From the NCBI RefSeq assembly GCF_006494655.1, contig NZ_VHIM01000004.1, positions 186,001 through 250,000 of the forward strand: a DNA stretch of 64,000 bases. The letters are read 5' to 3'. How positions within the stretch are numbered: position 1 is the stretch's first letter; every line of letters begins with the position of its first letter. A program made the translations under genes and the position numbers. This document shows, piece after piece, positions 17,823 through 26,960 of this stretch. The DNA comes from Arthrobacter agilis (GTDB lineage Bacteria; Actinomycetota; Actinomycetes; Actinomycetales; Micrococcaceae). A model generated the notes under the pieces. That model ran no database searches, was not told where the DNA came from, and was given only the letters and a program-made list of their open reading frames with translations.

Positions 17823-19307
17823 ATGGCCCTCGTCACCGGCGTCGACTCCTCGACGCAGAGCTGCAAGGTCGTCGTCGTCGACACCGTGACCGGCGCCGAG
17901 GTCCGCACCGGCCGTGCCCTCCACCCGGAGGGCACGGAGGTGGACCCGGACGCGTGGTGGCGGGCCCTTCTCGCCGCGCTGGAGGAGGCCGACGGGCTCG
18001 GCTCCGACATCGAGGGACTGGCGATCGCCGGCCAGCAGCACGGGATGGTGCTGCTCGGCCAGGACGGTCGGGTGTTGCGGGATGCACTCCTGTGGAACGA
18101 CACCCGGTCCGCGGATGCTGCGCAGGACCTCATCGCTGAACTCGGCCTCGAGGAGCTGGTGACGCGGACCGGGTCTGCGCCCGTGGCGTCCTTCACCGGT
18201 ACCAAGGTGCGGTGGGTCCGTGACGCCGAACCGGACGTCGTTCCGCGTATCGCCGCCGTGGCCCTGCCGCACGATTGGCTGACCTGGCGCCTGAGGGGCT
18301 TCGGCCCCGACGGCGATTCGCCGCTCGGACCGGTGCTCGGGGAACTCGTCACCGACCGCTCCGACGCGAGCGGTACCGCGTACTGGAACCCGACGAAAGG
18401 CGCCTACGACCTCGCGCTGTTCGAGCGGATGCTCGGCCGCCCCGCTCGCGAGGCGCAGCCCGACGGCACCGGGGACGGAGCGACGGACGCGGTCGTCCTC
18501 CCCCGCGTCCTGGGGGCGGCCGCGGCAGCAGGCACGGTGCACCCCGCACATCTCGCGGGCGCTGAGCACAGCATCACCCTCGGACCGGGCGCGGGCGACA
18601 ACGCCGGCGCAGCCCTGGGGCTGGGCGCTGAGGAGGGCGACGTCGTCGTGTCCCTCGGCACCAGCGGCACGGTCTTCGCCGTCGCCGCCGACGCCGTGGC
18701 GGACGCGTCCGGGACGGTGGCCGGCTTCGCCGATGCCAGCGGCCTGTTCCTGCCCCTGGTGGCGACGCTCAACGCGGCGCGGGTCCTCTCGTCCGTCGCG
18801 GGTGTCCTGGGCGTCGATCACGACGGCTTCGCGGACCTGGCGCTCAGCGCGGAACCGGGCGCTGGGGGCGTGGTCCTCGTCCCCTACTTCGAGGGCGAAC
18901 GCACGCCCAACCTGCCCACGGCGAAGGCGAGCTTCCACAATCTGAGCATCGCCTCGGCGACGCGCGGGAACATGGCCCGCGCGGCGATCGAAGGGATGCT
19001 CTGCGGTCTGGCCGACGCCCTCGACGCCGTCCGGGCGGCCGGTGTCGTTCCCCGACAGCTCCTGCTGATCGGCGGCGCGGCGCAGAACGGAGCGGTGCAG
19101 GAAACAGCGGCCCAGGTCTTCGACCTGCCCGTCCGCATCCCGGCGCCCGGCGAGTACGTCGCTCGGGGCGCGGCGGTCCAGGCGGCCTGGGTCCTCTCGG
19201 GGTCCCGCCCGGCCTGGCAAGTCGACACCCTTGAGGACCGCGCCTCGGATCACCGTCCGCTCATCCGCGAGCAGTACCGGGCCGCCCTGGCGACGATCTC
19301 GTTCTGA
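17823..19307 (+). CDS. xylB: XylB, xylulokinase
   Basis: The 494-residue FGGY-family kinase phosphorylates xylulose to xylulose 5-phosphate for the pentose phosphate pathway. DSSTQSCK near the N-terminus is the phosphate-1 loop, and GQQHGMV and LWNDTRS are xylulokinase-typical. The second half carries SLGTSGTVFA and IGGAAQNG for nucleotide binding. It lies 3 nt after xylA and ends at a strong hairpin. Confidence 0.95.
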   Translation: MALVTGVDSSTQSCKVVVVDTVTGAEVRTGRALHPEGTEVDPDAWWRALLAALEEADGLGSDIEGLAIAGQQHGMVLLGQDGRVLRDALLWNDTRSADAAQDLIAELGLEELVTRTGSAPVASFTGTKVRWVRDAEPDVVPRIAAVALPHDWLTWRLRGFGPDGDSPLGPVLGELVTDRSDASGTAYWNPTKGAYDLALFERMLGRPAREAQPDGTGDGATDAVVLPRVLGAAAAAGTVHPAHLAGAEHSITLGPGAGDNAGAALGLGAEEGDVVVSLGTSGTVFAVAADAVADASGTVAGFADASGLFLPLVATLNAARVLSSVAGVLGVDHDGFADLALSAEPGAGGVVLVPYFEGERTPNLPTAKASFHNLSIASATRGNMARAAIEGMLCGLADALDAVRAAGVVPRQLLLIGGAAQNGAVQETAAQVFDLPVRIPAPGEYVARGAAVQAAWVLSGSRPAWQVDTLEDRASDHRPLIREQYRAALATISF

Positions 19308-19322
19308 CGGACCGCGGACAGC

Positions 19323-19360
19323 AGGAAGGCACCCCCGACAGGGGGTGCCTTCCTCGTTTC
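19323..19360 (+). terminator. Intrinsic terminator after xylB
   Basis: Fourteen-base arms at 19323-19336 and 19341-19354 around a GACA tetraloop, then CGTTTC. It ends the xylAB operon 16 nt past the xylB stop and may also serve the convergent gene. Confidence 0.88.
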
Positions 19361-19392
19361 TACGGGACGCGCCCGTGCAGGTGCGGTGCGGC

Positions 19393-20013
19393 CTACCGGC
19401 GGGTCTGGTGGTCGATCCCGACCTGGTCCACCTTGCGGTGGAAGTGCATGCCCGCCTTGCCACCGAGGATCGCCGCGACGAGCGGGACCAGGACGGCGAT
19501 GGCCAGGGCGATCAGCCCGCTGGTCGTCAGCGTGTCCTGATCGAACCTGATGCTGGGTGCTCCGTTGAGATTCGAGAGCACGTTGAACTGGTCACCGGCC
19601 ACCGCGGCGAGGATCGCCAGGACGATCGCGACGATGATGCCCCACAGCCAGACGGCGAGACCCTGCTTGGCGCCGTCGAACCGGGCCATGCGGCCGGCGA
19701 CGTAGCCGCCGCAGTAGTACGCGATGAACAGGACCACGGCGAGGACGATCCCGCTCACGATCCCGATGGTCTGGGCGTTCTGCTGGGCCTGGTCGGCAGC
19801 CTCGTTCACGGTGCTGGAATTGGATGCCCCGATCCCGACGCCGATCGCCGTCGCCAATGCGCTGAGGATGACGGTGAGGCCGATCGCCGTCAGCCAGCCG
19901 AAGAACGCCGACCCGAACTTGATGCCGCCGAATCGCTCCTTCTCGGCGGCGACGACGTCGTTCCGGCGACTCTTCGGGGTACTCGCACCCGAGGTGGGCT
20001 CTGTTGATGCCAT
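19393..20013 (-). CDS. Four-helix membrane protein, function unknown
   Basis: The 206-residue protein has a hydrophilic N-terminus (1-30) and four hydrophobic segments (about 32-58, 80-105, 118-142, 165-190), with a short basic, His-rich C-terminus. The last three resemble a YrzE-like membrane domain (GGYVAGRMARFDG and GGKAGMHFH). I do not recognise a characterised family. The ATG at 20013 has AAGGAG about 10 nt upstream. It is convergent with xylB and has a strong hairpin in its leader. No link to xylose metabolism is evident. Confidence 0.72.
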   Translation of the reverse strand: MASTEPTSGASTPKSRRNDVVAAEKERFGGIKFGSAFFGWLTAIGLTVILSALATAIGVGIGASNSSTVNEAADQAQQNAQTIGIVSGIVLAVVLFIAYYCGGYVAGRMARFDGAKQGLAVWLWGIIVAIVLAILAAVAGDQFNVLSNLNGAPSIRFDQDTLTTSGLIALAIAVLVPLVAAILGGKAGMHFHRKVDQVGIDHQTRR

Positions 20014-20042
20014 GATGCTCGTGCTCCTTGATGAGTAGGGTT

Positions 20043-20079
20043 GATCGTCGTCCCGCCGCAGTGCAACGGGACGACGATC
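20043..20079 (-). promoter_or_regulatory. Perfect 13-bp inverted repeat in the 5' leader
   Basis: GATCGTCGTCCCG and its exact complement (20043-20055, 20067-20079) with an 11-nt loop lie 30 nt upstream of the membrane-protein start at 20013. It could be an mRNA leader hairpin or a large operator. Confidence 0.6.
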
Positions 20080-20397
20080 AGTCTGCTTACTACTCTGGCG
20101 ACTTCCCCTCCCCCGGGCAAGCTCATTAAGTTGCCCTCCGTGCACACTCCCTGCACCTGGACGGTCGGGATGTGGGCGCCACCCGCGTCAGGGCGCGGCC
20201 TCCGGAACGACTGTCCGCCGGAGTGGTGTGCGGATCACACCCGCCCACGGCCCGGCGAGGACCACCGAGACCGATTCGTTCATTGCGGTGGATGGCCGAT
20301 GCGGCTATGGGGCTGCCGCGAGCCGTGAACGGTGGACCGCGCCGTTCATCGCCTTCGAGGAGCAGAAGGCGCTGCGCAGTTCATCGTCGGACGCCTC

Positions 20398-20430
20398 TCG
20401 AAGGTTTCGACGAGTGACCCGAAAGTTTTG
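20398..20430. promoter_or_regulatory. Candidate LacI operators upstream of the second LacI gene
   Basis: TCGAAGGTTTCGA (20398-20410, 5-bp arms) and CGAAAGTTTTG (20420-20430, one mismatch) are centred 21 bp apart, about two helical turns. Both resemble CGAA-N-TTCG sites of actinobacterial sugar repressors. Autoregulation is the likely meaning. Confidence 0.5.
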
Positions 20431-20545
20431 CCGTGTGCTGTGTGGACGTATCGGCACAGCGATCACCACCATGGGATGCGTGGAGGGTCACAAATCGGCG
20501 GCACCCGCACGCCGCTGGCGAATCGCCCCAAGGTAAGGTGGGCGT

Positions 20546-21604
20546 ATGTCGATTCCGCCGGACGATCAGCGCGTCACCCTCGCCCACCTCGCGACGGCTG
20601 CCGGCGTCTCGCTCTCCACCATCTCGAAGGTGCTGAACGGCCGTTCGGACGTGGCTCCGAAAACCCGCTCGAAAGTTGAGGAACTGCTCGAGGAGCACGG
20701 GTACCGCCGCCGCAAGGTCTCCTCCACGCGGCCGGGTCTCGTCGAGCTCGTCTTCCACGAACTCGAGAGCGCCTGGGCGCTGGAACTCATCCGCGGCGTC
20801 GAGAACGTGGCACGGGAGCACGGGATGAGTGTGGTCCTGACCGAGACGGGCACGCGGCAGGCGCCCGGACCCGAGTGGATCGAGGGTGTGATGGCGCGGC
20901 GTCCGGCCGGCGTCGTCCTCGTCTTCTCCGACCTCCCCCAGGGATTCCGCACCAAGCTGGACTCCCGGTCCATCCCCTTCGTCATCATCGATCCTGCCGG
21001 CGACCCCTCGCCCGATGTCCCGTCCGTCGGCTCGGCGAACTGGTCCGGCGGCATGATGGCGACGCGGCACCTGATCGAGCTGGGCCACACGCGGATCGCC
21101 GCCATCAGCGGACCCGAGGACATGATGTGCTCGCTCGCGAGGATCGACGGCTACCGCTCCGCCATGGGCATGGCCTCCCTGCCCATCGAGCAGGACTACG
21201 TCCGCTACGGCAATTTCCACGTGGACGGCGGGCGCGACCACGCCTTCGCACTGCTACGCGGCCCCCTACCTCCGACGGCCATCTTTGCCGGTAGCGATCT
21301 GCAGGCGCTGGGCGTCCTGGACGCCGCGCGGCAGATCGGACTGCGCGTGCCGGACGAGCTCTCGATCGTCGGCTACGACGACCTGCAGCTCGCCCAATGG
21401 TCCAGCCCGGCCCTGACCACCGTCCACCAGCCCCTCATCCAGATGGCCGAGGAAGCGACGCGCATGGTGCTCCGGTTGCGGGACGGTGAGCGGCCCAACA
21501 ACCTGCGCCTCGACCTCGCGACGAGTCTGGTGGTCCGCCAGAGCACGGCAGCCCCCTCGACGGCGGCTGCACCGGCCACAGCCCCGGCCCCGCAGCACGC
21601 CTGA
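20546..21604 (+). CDS. LacI-family regulator (paralog 2)
   Basis: The 352-residue regulator has HTH LAHLATAAGVSLSTISKVLNG and a sensor domain, and closely follows the 15521 paralog through both domains (shared VLNGRSDVAP, GYRRR, LIRGVEN-like segments). It ends in an Ala/Pro-rich tail of about 20 residues. In related organisms such regulators sit beside xylobiose ABC transporters, but here the next gene is a ROK regulator. The start is the GTATG-embedded ATG at 20546. Confidence 0.85.
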   Translation: MSIPPDDQRVTLAHLATAAGVSLSTISKVLNGRSDVAPKTRSKVEELLEEHGYRRRKVSSTRPGLVELVFHELESAWALELIRGVENVAREHGMSVVLTETGTRQAPGPEWIEGVMARRPAGVVLVFSDLPQGFRTKLDSRSIPFVIIDPAGDPSPDVPSVGSANWSGGMMATRHLIELGHTRIAAISGPEDMMCSLARIDGYRSAMGMASLPIEQDYVRYGNFHVDGGRDHAFALLRGPLPPTAIFAGSDLQALGVLDAARQIGLRVPDELSIVGYDDLQLAQWSSPALTTVHQPLIQMAEEATRMVLRLRDGERPNNLRLDLATSLVVRQSTAAPSTAAAPATAPAPQHA

Positions 21605-21721
21605 CCGGGCATATCCCGCCGACCGGCCGCTCAACCGCAGGCCGCTCCGCCGGCGGATCGCTACGATGGGGGCTGATCAGGTGTGCACCGGCCTCCTGCG
21701 AACGAAGGAGGCACCAGCGCC

Positions 21722-22879
21722 GTGCGGTCAGCCCAGGGGACAGCGAACGGCACGGAGGGCCTGCGGGCGCAGAACCTCTCCCAGATCCTCACCATGGTGC
21801 ATCGCGACGGTCCGCTGTCCCGTGCGGAACTCACCCGGCGCACAGGCTTCAACCGCTCGACCGTCGGCGCGCTCGTGCTGGCCCTGACCGAGAAGAACCT
21901 GGTCCGGGAGACGGAGCCCGTCGGTGGCCGGGTGGGACGTCCGAGCCCCATCGTGCGGGTGAACCCCGGCATCGCCGCCCTCGCCGTCAACCCTGACATC
22001 GATGCCCTGACCGTCGGCGTCGTAGGCCTCGGCGGCCACGTGCACGCCCGCGTGCGGCGGGAGACCGCCGGCATCCCGACCCTCGAGGAGGCCGTCCGCC
22101 TGACCGGCGCCATGGTGTCCGAACTCCAGCCGGTGCTCGGCGGCATCGACCGGCTGCTGGGCGTGGGGATCGCGCTGCCCGGCCTGGTCAACGCCGGCAC
22201 CGGTCGCGTCCTGGTGGCCCCTCACCTCGGCTGGCGGGACGCGGACCTCACCGGCCCCTTCGGCACCGCCGTGGATCTGCCCGCGGTCGCCGCCAATGAC
22301 GCGTCGCTCGGCTCCCTGGCCGAGAGCATCTTCGGCGCGGCCGTCGGTGTGGCCGATTCCGTCTACCTCAACGGCAGCGCCAGTGGTATCGGCGGAGGCA
22401 TCGTGACCGGGCGGACGCAGCTCGTCGGGAGTCGCGGATATGGCGGAGAGCTGGGGCACACCCTGGTGCGGCCCGGTGGCTCCTCGTGCCACTGCGGCCG
22501 GTCCGGCTGCCTCGACGCGGAGGTGAGGCTGGAGCGGCTGCTCGGGGCCGCGGGGCTCGACGGCGGCGGCATCGAGGCACTCGAGGACGTGCTGGCCGAC
22601 AGCCCGGGTCCTGGCATCCGGAGCGAGGCCGAGCGCCAGGTGGAACTCCTCACGGTGGCCCTCGTGAATTTCGTCAACATCTTCGATCCCTCGTTGATCA
22701 TCCTCGGCGGCTTCCTCGGTTCCCTCGTGGACTTCGCGGGCACGAGCCTCGAGGACCAGGTCAACAGCGCCTCGCTGGCGGGCCGTGTGACGGTCCGACG
22801 CGCCGCGCTCGGCCCGGAACTCCTCCTGGTCGGCGCCGCCGAACTGGCCTTCCAGCCACTGCTGGCGTCGCCGGCCTGA
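21722..22879 (+). CDS. ROK-family transcriptional regulator (XylR-like)
   Basis: The 385-residue protein joins an N-terminal winged helix (about 10-75, SRAELTRRTGFNRSTV) to a ROK sugar-binding domain. The zinc motif GHTLVRPGGSSCHCGRSGC is intact. The kinase ATP motif DxGxT is absent near residue 95, as in regulators rather than glucokinases. GTG 21722 is preferred over 21683 because AGGAGG at 21706-21711 is well placed for it. With xylAB nearby it is the best candidate XylR. It could bind the dyad at 16581-16605. Confidence 0.85.
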   Translation: MRSAQGTANGTEGLRAQNLSQILTMVHRDGPLSRAELTRRTGFNRSTVGALVLALTEKNLVRETEPVGGRVGRPSPIVRVNPGIAALAVNPDIDALTVGVVGLGGHVHARVRRETAGIPTLEEAVRLTGAMVSELQPVLGGIDRLLGVGIALPGLVNAGTGRVLVAPHLGWRDADLTGPFGTAVDLPAVAANDASLGSLAESIFGAAVGVADSVYLNGSASGIGGGIVTGRTQLVGSRGYGGELGHTLVRPGGSSCHCGRSGCLDAEVRLERLLGAAGLDGGGIEALEDVLADSPGPGIRSEAERQVELLTVALVNFVNIFDPSLIILGGFLGSLVDFAGTSLEDQVNSASLAGRVTVRRAALGPELLLVGAAELAFQPLLASPA

Positions 22880-22882
22880 TGG

Positions 22883-22928
22883 CACACGAACGGCGCACCG
22901 CCCTGTCGGGCTGATGCGCCGTCGTGTG
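22883..22928. terminator. Bidirectional terminator between ROK gene and DUF3073 gene
   Basis: CACACGAACGGCGCA (22883-22897) pairs with TGCGCCGTCGTGTG (22915-22928) with one bulged base, just after the ROK stop and before the convergent DUF3073 stop. Confidence 0.65.
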
Positions 22929-22954
22929 ATCCTGAAGATGAGCGCCGACGAAGG

Positions 22955-23194
22955 TCAGCCGGTGCGACGGGAGCCGCTCTCCTCGCCGTCGTCGTCGAGT
23001 TCGTCGCCGTACTTGTCCGCATACTCCGAGTAGTCGGGTTCAACCGGCTCGAGGGGTTCGGTACGTCGGGTGGAAGCACGACTACCCGGGCCTGTGAGCT
23101 CTCGCTGCAGTGCCGAATAATCTGTGGACGGGCTGAAGTACTTCATGTCCCGAGCCTGCTTGGTAGCTTTTGCCTTTTGACGGCCGCGCCCCAT
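22955..23194 (-). CDS. DUF3073 family protein
   Basis: The 79-residue protein begins MGRGRQKAKATKQARDMKYF, the DUF3073 signature, followed by YSALQREL and an acidic tail. This actinobacteria-specific family has no known function; the basic head and acidic tail suggest nucleic-acid or ribosome binding. AAAGGGGG precedes the ATG at 23194. It is often encoded next to purM in actinobacteria, whereas here purM lies 12 kb away. Confidence 0.88.
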   Translation of the reverse strand: MGRGRQKAKATKQARDMKYFSPSTDYSALQRELTGPGSRASTRRTEPLEPVEPDYSEYADKYGDELDDDGEESGSRRTG

Positions 23195-23544
23195 GGCGTG
23201 ACCCCCTTTTTGCGTCGATCCGGAGGTGGTCACTGGGGCACAAGGCCCAAGGCTGCAGCGAGGCCCCGGAGTATTCGGTCAATTTGTCGTAAGTATAGGT
23301 TACATGCTTTCAGCGGCACCCGAATGCCGTGCTCACGCGGGCCTCATGCCGTGCCCATGCCGTGCCCTTGCCCGGCTTCCCGACAGGGAAGCCCCAGGGC
23401 CGACGACGCCGACGGGCAGCGGGCACCGGCGGGCAGCCCGCCCCGACTCCACCGCTGCCTTTGTTGGATAGAGTCGGCAGCAGGGCGGAGCGCGCCGGCT
23501 TCGAGCACAACACAGAGCCCGAGAGACGAGGAATCACCGGCCCC
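23195..23544. other. Intergenic region upstream of DUF3073 and the septum-family gene
   Basis: It contains AGTATA at 23292-23297, which reads TATACT on minus as a possible -10 for the DUF3073 gene. It also holds a tandem pair of ATGCCGTGCCC (23346-23356 and 23357-23367) with a degenerate third copy just before. No additional gene is supported. Confidence 0.5.
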
Positions 23545-24198
23545 ATGGACGACGAGCAGCAGTCATCGACGATGCCGGGGACCACTCCTGGCGCCGGGGG
23601 CTCCCCCACGGCGGGCGGACGGGGGTCCGAGATGTCAGCAGGTTCCGACGGAACCGTACCGCGCACGACCGCCTGGTCACCGACGGCGCCGCACGGCGCG
23701 CAGGATGACCTCCCCCGGCGGGACCGCAGCCGGGCCCGTCGCAACACCGTGCCGCTTCTGCTGATCATCGGCGGGGCCGTGCTCCTCGCCCTGCTCGTCT
23801 GGCTGCTCGTCCCGCTGTTCGGCGGGAACGACGACGAGGGCATCGTGGACCCGTCCTCGGTCGCAGCCGGCGGGTGCCTCGCGGACTTCACGGCGATCAC
23901 GGAGGACGCCGTCCTCGTGGACTGCGACGAGCCGCACAATGCGCAGCTCGTCGCCAGCGAGAGCTACCCCGATGACGCCGAGTTCCCCGGCCGCGACCAG
24001 TTGGGCCTCCGCGCGGAGTCCGCGTGCGCCACGGCGTCCCAGGACATGGACCCCGACGTCGTGACGGACGGCCTCGAGGTGACGCTCCTCCGGGCGACGC
24101 CGACGGAGGGTACCTGGGCCGGCGGCGATCGCCGCGTGGACTGCTTCGCCGTCGTCGGCAATGGCGGTACCGTCTCACGGAGCCTGCTCGACTCCTGA
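23545..24198 (+). CDS. Septum formation family membrane protein
   Basis: The 217-residue protein has a disordered N-terminus (about 1-70), one transmembrane helix (about 74-95, TVPLLLIIGGAVLLALL) and an extracytoplasmic domain. The domain's cysteines and CDEPHNAQLV motif match the 'septum formation' family found in actinobacteria. Its molecular function is not established. ATG 23545 is chosen because upstream sequence in this frame is Arg/Pro-rich and unlike the family. Its stop codon abuts the clpB stop with no spacing. Confidence 0.75.
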   Translation: MDDEQQSSTMPGTTPGAGGSPTAGGRGSEMSAGSDGTVPRTTAWSPTAPHGAQDDLPRRDRSRARRNTVPLLLIIGGAVLLALLVWLLVPLFGGNDDEGIVDPSSVAAGGCLADFTAITEDAVLVDCDEPHNAQLVASESYPDDAEFPGRDQLGLRAESACATASQDMDPDVVTDGLEVTLLRATPTEGTWAGGDRRVDCFAVVGNGGTVSRSLLDS

Positions 24199-26850
24199 TC
24201 AGCGGGCCGCGTGCACCACCAGCCCGCCGGCGTCGGACCCGGCATTCAGGGCACCCGCGGCACCCGCGGCACCCGCGGCACCCTGCGCCTCCGGCGGCCT
24301 GCGGTCGACGACGACGGTGTCGCCGTCGACGATCTCGCCGGCGAGGATCCCCCGGGCGAGACGGTCACCGATCTCCCGCTGCACGAGCCGACGCAGCGGC
24401 CGCGCACCGTACGCGGGATCGAACCCCGTGAGCGCGAGCCACTCACTGGCGGCGGCACTCACCTCGAGGACCAGCCGCCGGTCGTGCAACCGGTCCGCCA
24501 GCGCGCGGACCTGGAGGTCCACGATCCTCGACAGCTCGTCGAGACCCAGCGGGTCGAAGACCACGACGTCGTCCAGCCGGTTCAGGAACTCGGGCCGGAA
24601 GTTCGCGTTGACCGCAGACAGCACGGCCGAGCGCTTCGCGGCATCGTCGAGCGACGGGTCCACGAGGAACTGGGAACCGAGATTGGAGGTCAGCACCAGG
24701 ATCACGTTCCGGAAATCGACGGTGCGGCCCTGGCCATCCGTCAGCCGGCCGTCGTCGAGCACCTGCAGGAGCAGGTCGAACACCTCGGGATGCGCCTTCT
24801 CCACTTCGTCGAGCAGCACCACACTGTAGGGCCGACGACGCACGGCCTCGGTGAGCTGCCCACCCTCCTCGTAGCCAACATAGCCTGGAGGGGCACCCAC
24901 GAGCCGCGCCACCGAGTGCTTCTCGGAGTACTCGGACATGTCGATGCGGATCATGGCCCGCTCGTCGTCGAAGAGGAAGTCCGCGAGCGCCTTCGCGAGC
25001 TCGGTCTTGCCGACGCCCGTGGGTCCGAGGAACAGGAAGGAACCGGTGGGCCGGTTCGGGTCGGAGACGCCCGCTCGCGCACGCCGGACGGCGTCGGACA
25101 CGGCCGCGACCGCCTTCTTCTGTCCGATCAGGCGCGACCCGATGACGTCCTCCATGGCGAGGAGCTTCTCGCTCTCGCCCTGGAGCATGCGTCCCGCCGG
25201 GATTCCGGTCCAGGCGGAGATGACCTCGGCGATATCGTTCGCCGTGACCTCCTCCGCGACCATCAGCTCGGGTGCGGCCGCCCCCTGGGCCTCGGCCGCC
25301 TGGGCTTCGTGGAGCTCGCGTTCCAGCTGAGGGATCTCGCCGTAGAGGATGCGCGAGGCCCTTTCCAGGTCGCCGTCGAGCCGTGCGCGGTCAGCCTGCG
25401 ACCGCAGATCGTCGAGCGAGGCCTTCAGATCGCCGACCCGGTTGAGGCCGGCCTTCTCGGCGTCCCACCGCGCGTTGAGGCCGTCGAGCTCCTCCTGGCG
25501 GTCGGCCATCTCCGCGCGCAGGGCCAGGAGCCGCTCGCGCGATGCCTCGTCCTTCTCCTGCGAGAGGGCCATCTCCTCCATGTTCATCCGCTCGAGCGAG
25601 CGCTGCAGCTCGTCGATCTCCACAGGCGCGGAGTCGATCTCCATCCGCAGGCGCGATGCCGCCTCGTCCACGAGGTCGATCGCCTTGTCGGGCAGCTGCC
25701 GGCCGGGGATGTAGCGGTTGGAGAGGGTCGCGGCCGCGACGAGCGCGGAGTCCGCGATCGAGACCTTGTGGTGAGCCTCGTACCGCTCCTTCAGGCCGCG
25801 GAGAATACCGATGGTGTCGGGCACGGACGGCTCCCCGACGTAGACCTGCTGGAAGCGGCGCTCCAGGGCCGGATCCTTCTCGACCCGTTCCCGGTACTCG
25901 TCCAGCGTCGTCGCCCCGATGAGGCGAAGCTCTCCGCGCGCGAGCATGGGCTTGAGCATGTTGCCGGCGTCCATCGATCCCTCGGAGGCGCCCGCACCCA
26001 CGACGGTATGCAGCTCGTCGATGAACGTGACCACCTGGCCGTTCGACCCCTTGATCTCCTCGAGCACGGCCTTCAGCCGCTCCTCGAACTCGCCCCGGTA
26101 CTTCGCGCCCGCGATCATCGATCCGAGGTCGAGGCTGATGAGGGTCTTCCCGCGCAGCGACTCCGGCACGTCCCCGGCCACCATGCGCTGGGCGAGGCCC
26201 TCCACGACGGCGGTCTTCCCGACGCCCGGCTCGCCGATGAGGACGGGGTTGTTCTTGGTGCGGCGGCTGAGTACCTGCACCACGCGCCGGATCTCGGCAT
26301 CGCGCCCGATCACCGGGTCGAGCTTGCCGCTACGGGCCACCTCGGTCAGGTCGACGCCGAACTTCTCGAGCGCCTGGAACGTATTCTCGGGGTCGGGGGT
26401 GGTGACCCTGCGGTCTCCCCGGACGCCGGGGAGCGCCGAGGCCAGCGCCTCACGCGTCAGTCCGACGCCGCGGAGGACCTTCCCTGCGGATCCGCCGTCG
26501 GCGGCGAGGGCGAGGAGGAGGTGCTCGGTCGAGACGAACTGGTCGCCCAGCGTCTCCGCCTCCTGCTGCGCGGCGGTGACGACCTGCAGCGCTCCCCGGG
26601 AGAACTGCGGCTGTGCCACGGAGGATCCCGATGACGACGGCAGCGCCTTGATGGCCGCACTCGCCTGCACGCTGACGGTGTCGGGATCAGCGCCCGCCGC
26701 CCGGAGGAGTGCGACGGCGATGCCGTCGCGCTGGTCCATCAGCGCCTTGAGGAAGTGGGCGGGCTCGATCTGCGCGTTGCCCGCCGTCGAGGCGTTCATG
26801 GACGCCGCCGACAGCACCTCACGGCTTTTGGTGGTGAAGTTCGTGTCCAC
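24199..26850 (-). CDS. clpB: ClpB, ATP-dependent disaggregase
   Basis: The 883-residue AAA+ chaperone works with DnaK/DnaJ/GrpE to dissolve aggregates. It has the Clp N domain (about 1-145), NBD1 with Walker A GEPGVGKT (206-213), the coiled-coil middle domain (about 400-525) and NBD2 with GPTGVGKT. The extreme C-terminus (Gly/Ala repeats then GLVVHAAR) is longer than usual. The start is GTG at 26850 with AAAGGAA upstream. Control is by an HspR box and a SigH-like promoter immediately upstream. Confidence 0.97.
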   Translation of the reverse strand: MDTNFTTKSREVLSAASMNASTAGNAQIEPAHFLKALMDQRDGIAVALLRAAGADPDTVSVQASAAIKALPSSSGSSVAQPQFSRGALQVVTAAQQEAETLGDQFVSTEHLLLALAADGGSAGKVLRGVGLTREALASALPGVRGDRRVTTPDPENTFQALEKFGVDLTEVARSGKLDPVIGRDAEIRRVVQVLSRRTKNNPVLIGEPGVGKTAVVEGLAQRMVAGDVPESLRGKTLISLDLGSMIAGAKYRGEFEERLKAVLEEIKGSNGQVVTFIDELHTVVGAGASEGSMDAGNMLKPMLARGELRLIGATTLDEYRERVEKDPALERRFQQVYVGEPSVPDTIGILRGLKERYEAHHKVSIADSALVAAATLSNRYIPGRQLPDKAIDLVDEAASRLRMEIDSAPVEIDELQRSLERMNMEEMALSQEKDEASRERLLALRAEMADRQEELDGLNARWDAEKAGLNRVGDLKASLDDLRSQADRARLDGDLERASRILYGEIPQLERELHEAQAAEAQGAAAPELMVAEEVTANDIAEVISAWTGIPAGRMLQGESEKLLAMEDVIGSRLIGQKKAVAAVSDAVRRARAGVSDPNRPTGSFLFLGPTGVGKTELAKALADFLFDDERAMIRIDMSEYSEKHSVARLVGAPPGYVGYEEGGQLTEAVRRRPYSVVLLDEVEKAHPEVFDLLLQVLDDGRLTDGQGRTVDFRNVILVLTSNLGSQFLVDPSLDDAAKRSAVLSAVNANFRPEFLNRLDDVVVFDPLGLDELSRIVDLQVRALADRLHDRRLVLEVSAAASEWLALTGFDPAYGARPLRRLVQREIGDRLARGILAGEIVDGDTVVVDRRPPEAQGAAGAAGAAGALNAGSDAGGLVVHAAR
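24251..24283. repeat. 9-bp tandem repeat in the 3' end of clpB
   Basis: Three exact GCACCCGCG units (24251-24277) plus a partial fourth encode alternating Gly-Ala-Ala in the ClpB tail. Repeats of this kind change copy number by slippage, here without breaking the frame. Confidence 0.8.
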
Positions 26851-26891
26851 GGGCGGTTCCTTTCCTGGTTCTCCAGCTGGGCTCGTTTACA

Positions 26892-26934
26892 TTGAGTGTA
26901 CTCGACTCAACTTTGACCGAGGAAGAGGTATTCC
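26892..26934 (-). promoter_or_regulatory. clpB promoter: HAIR box overlapping a SigH-type promoter
   Basis: TTGAGT-N7-ACTCAA (26892-26910) is the HspR operator (HAIR). On minus, GGAATA (26934-26929), a 17-bp spacer and GTTG (26911-26908) match the SigH/SigR consensus, and the GTTG shares three bases with the HAIR arm. HspR binding would therefore block the SigH-dependent start. Confidence 0.8.
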
Positions 26935-26960
26935 CCCTGCTTCGCCGCAGGTGAACGGGG

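Larger units (their letters stand above)
20014..20545. other. Intergenic region between divergent membrane-protein and LacI genes
   Basis: This 532-base gap holds the leader hairpin of the minus-strand gene (20043-20079) and a GGGCAA/TTGCCC dyad near 20115-20136. Near the LacI gene are two operator-like elements (20398-20430). I see no reading frame with family signatures between 20140 and 20390. Confidence 0.6.

Noticed and set aside
16626-19463. 945-residue open frame on minus opposite xylA-xylB
   Set aside because: It spans two well-supported genes and their stops. The protein has no recognisable motifs and arises from high GC.
23329-23544. N-terminal extension of the septum-family protein
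   Set aside because: The extra 72 residues are Arg/Pro-rich, contain the tandem ATGCCGTGCCC repeat and look non-coding.
24211-26634. 807-residue open frame on plus opposite clpB
   Set aside because: Antisense to a highly conserved ClpB, with a product of low-complexity Arg/Leu/His.
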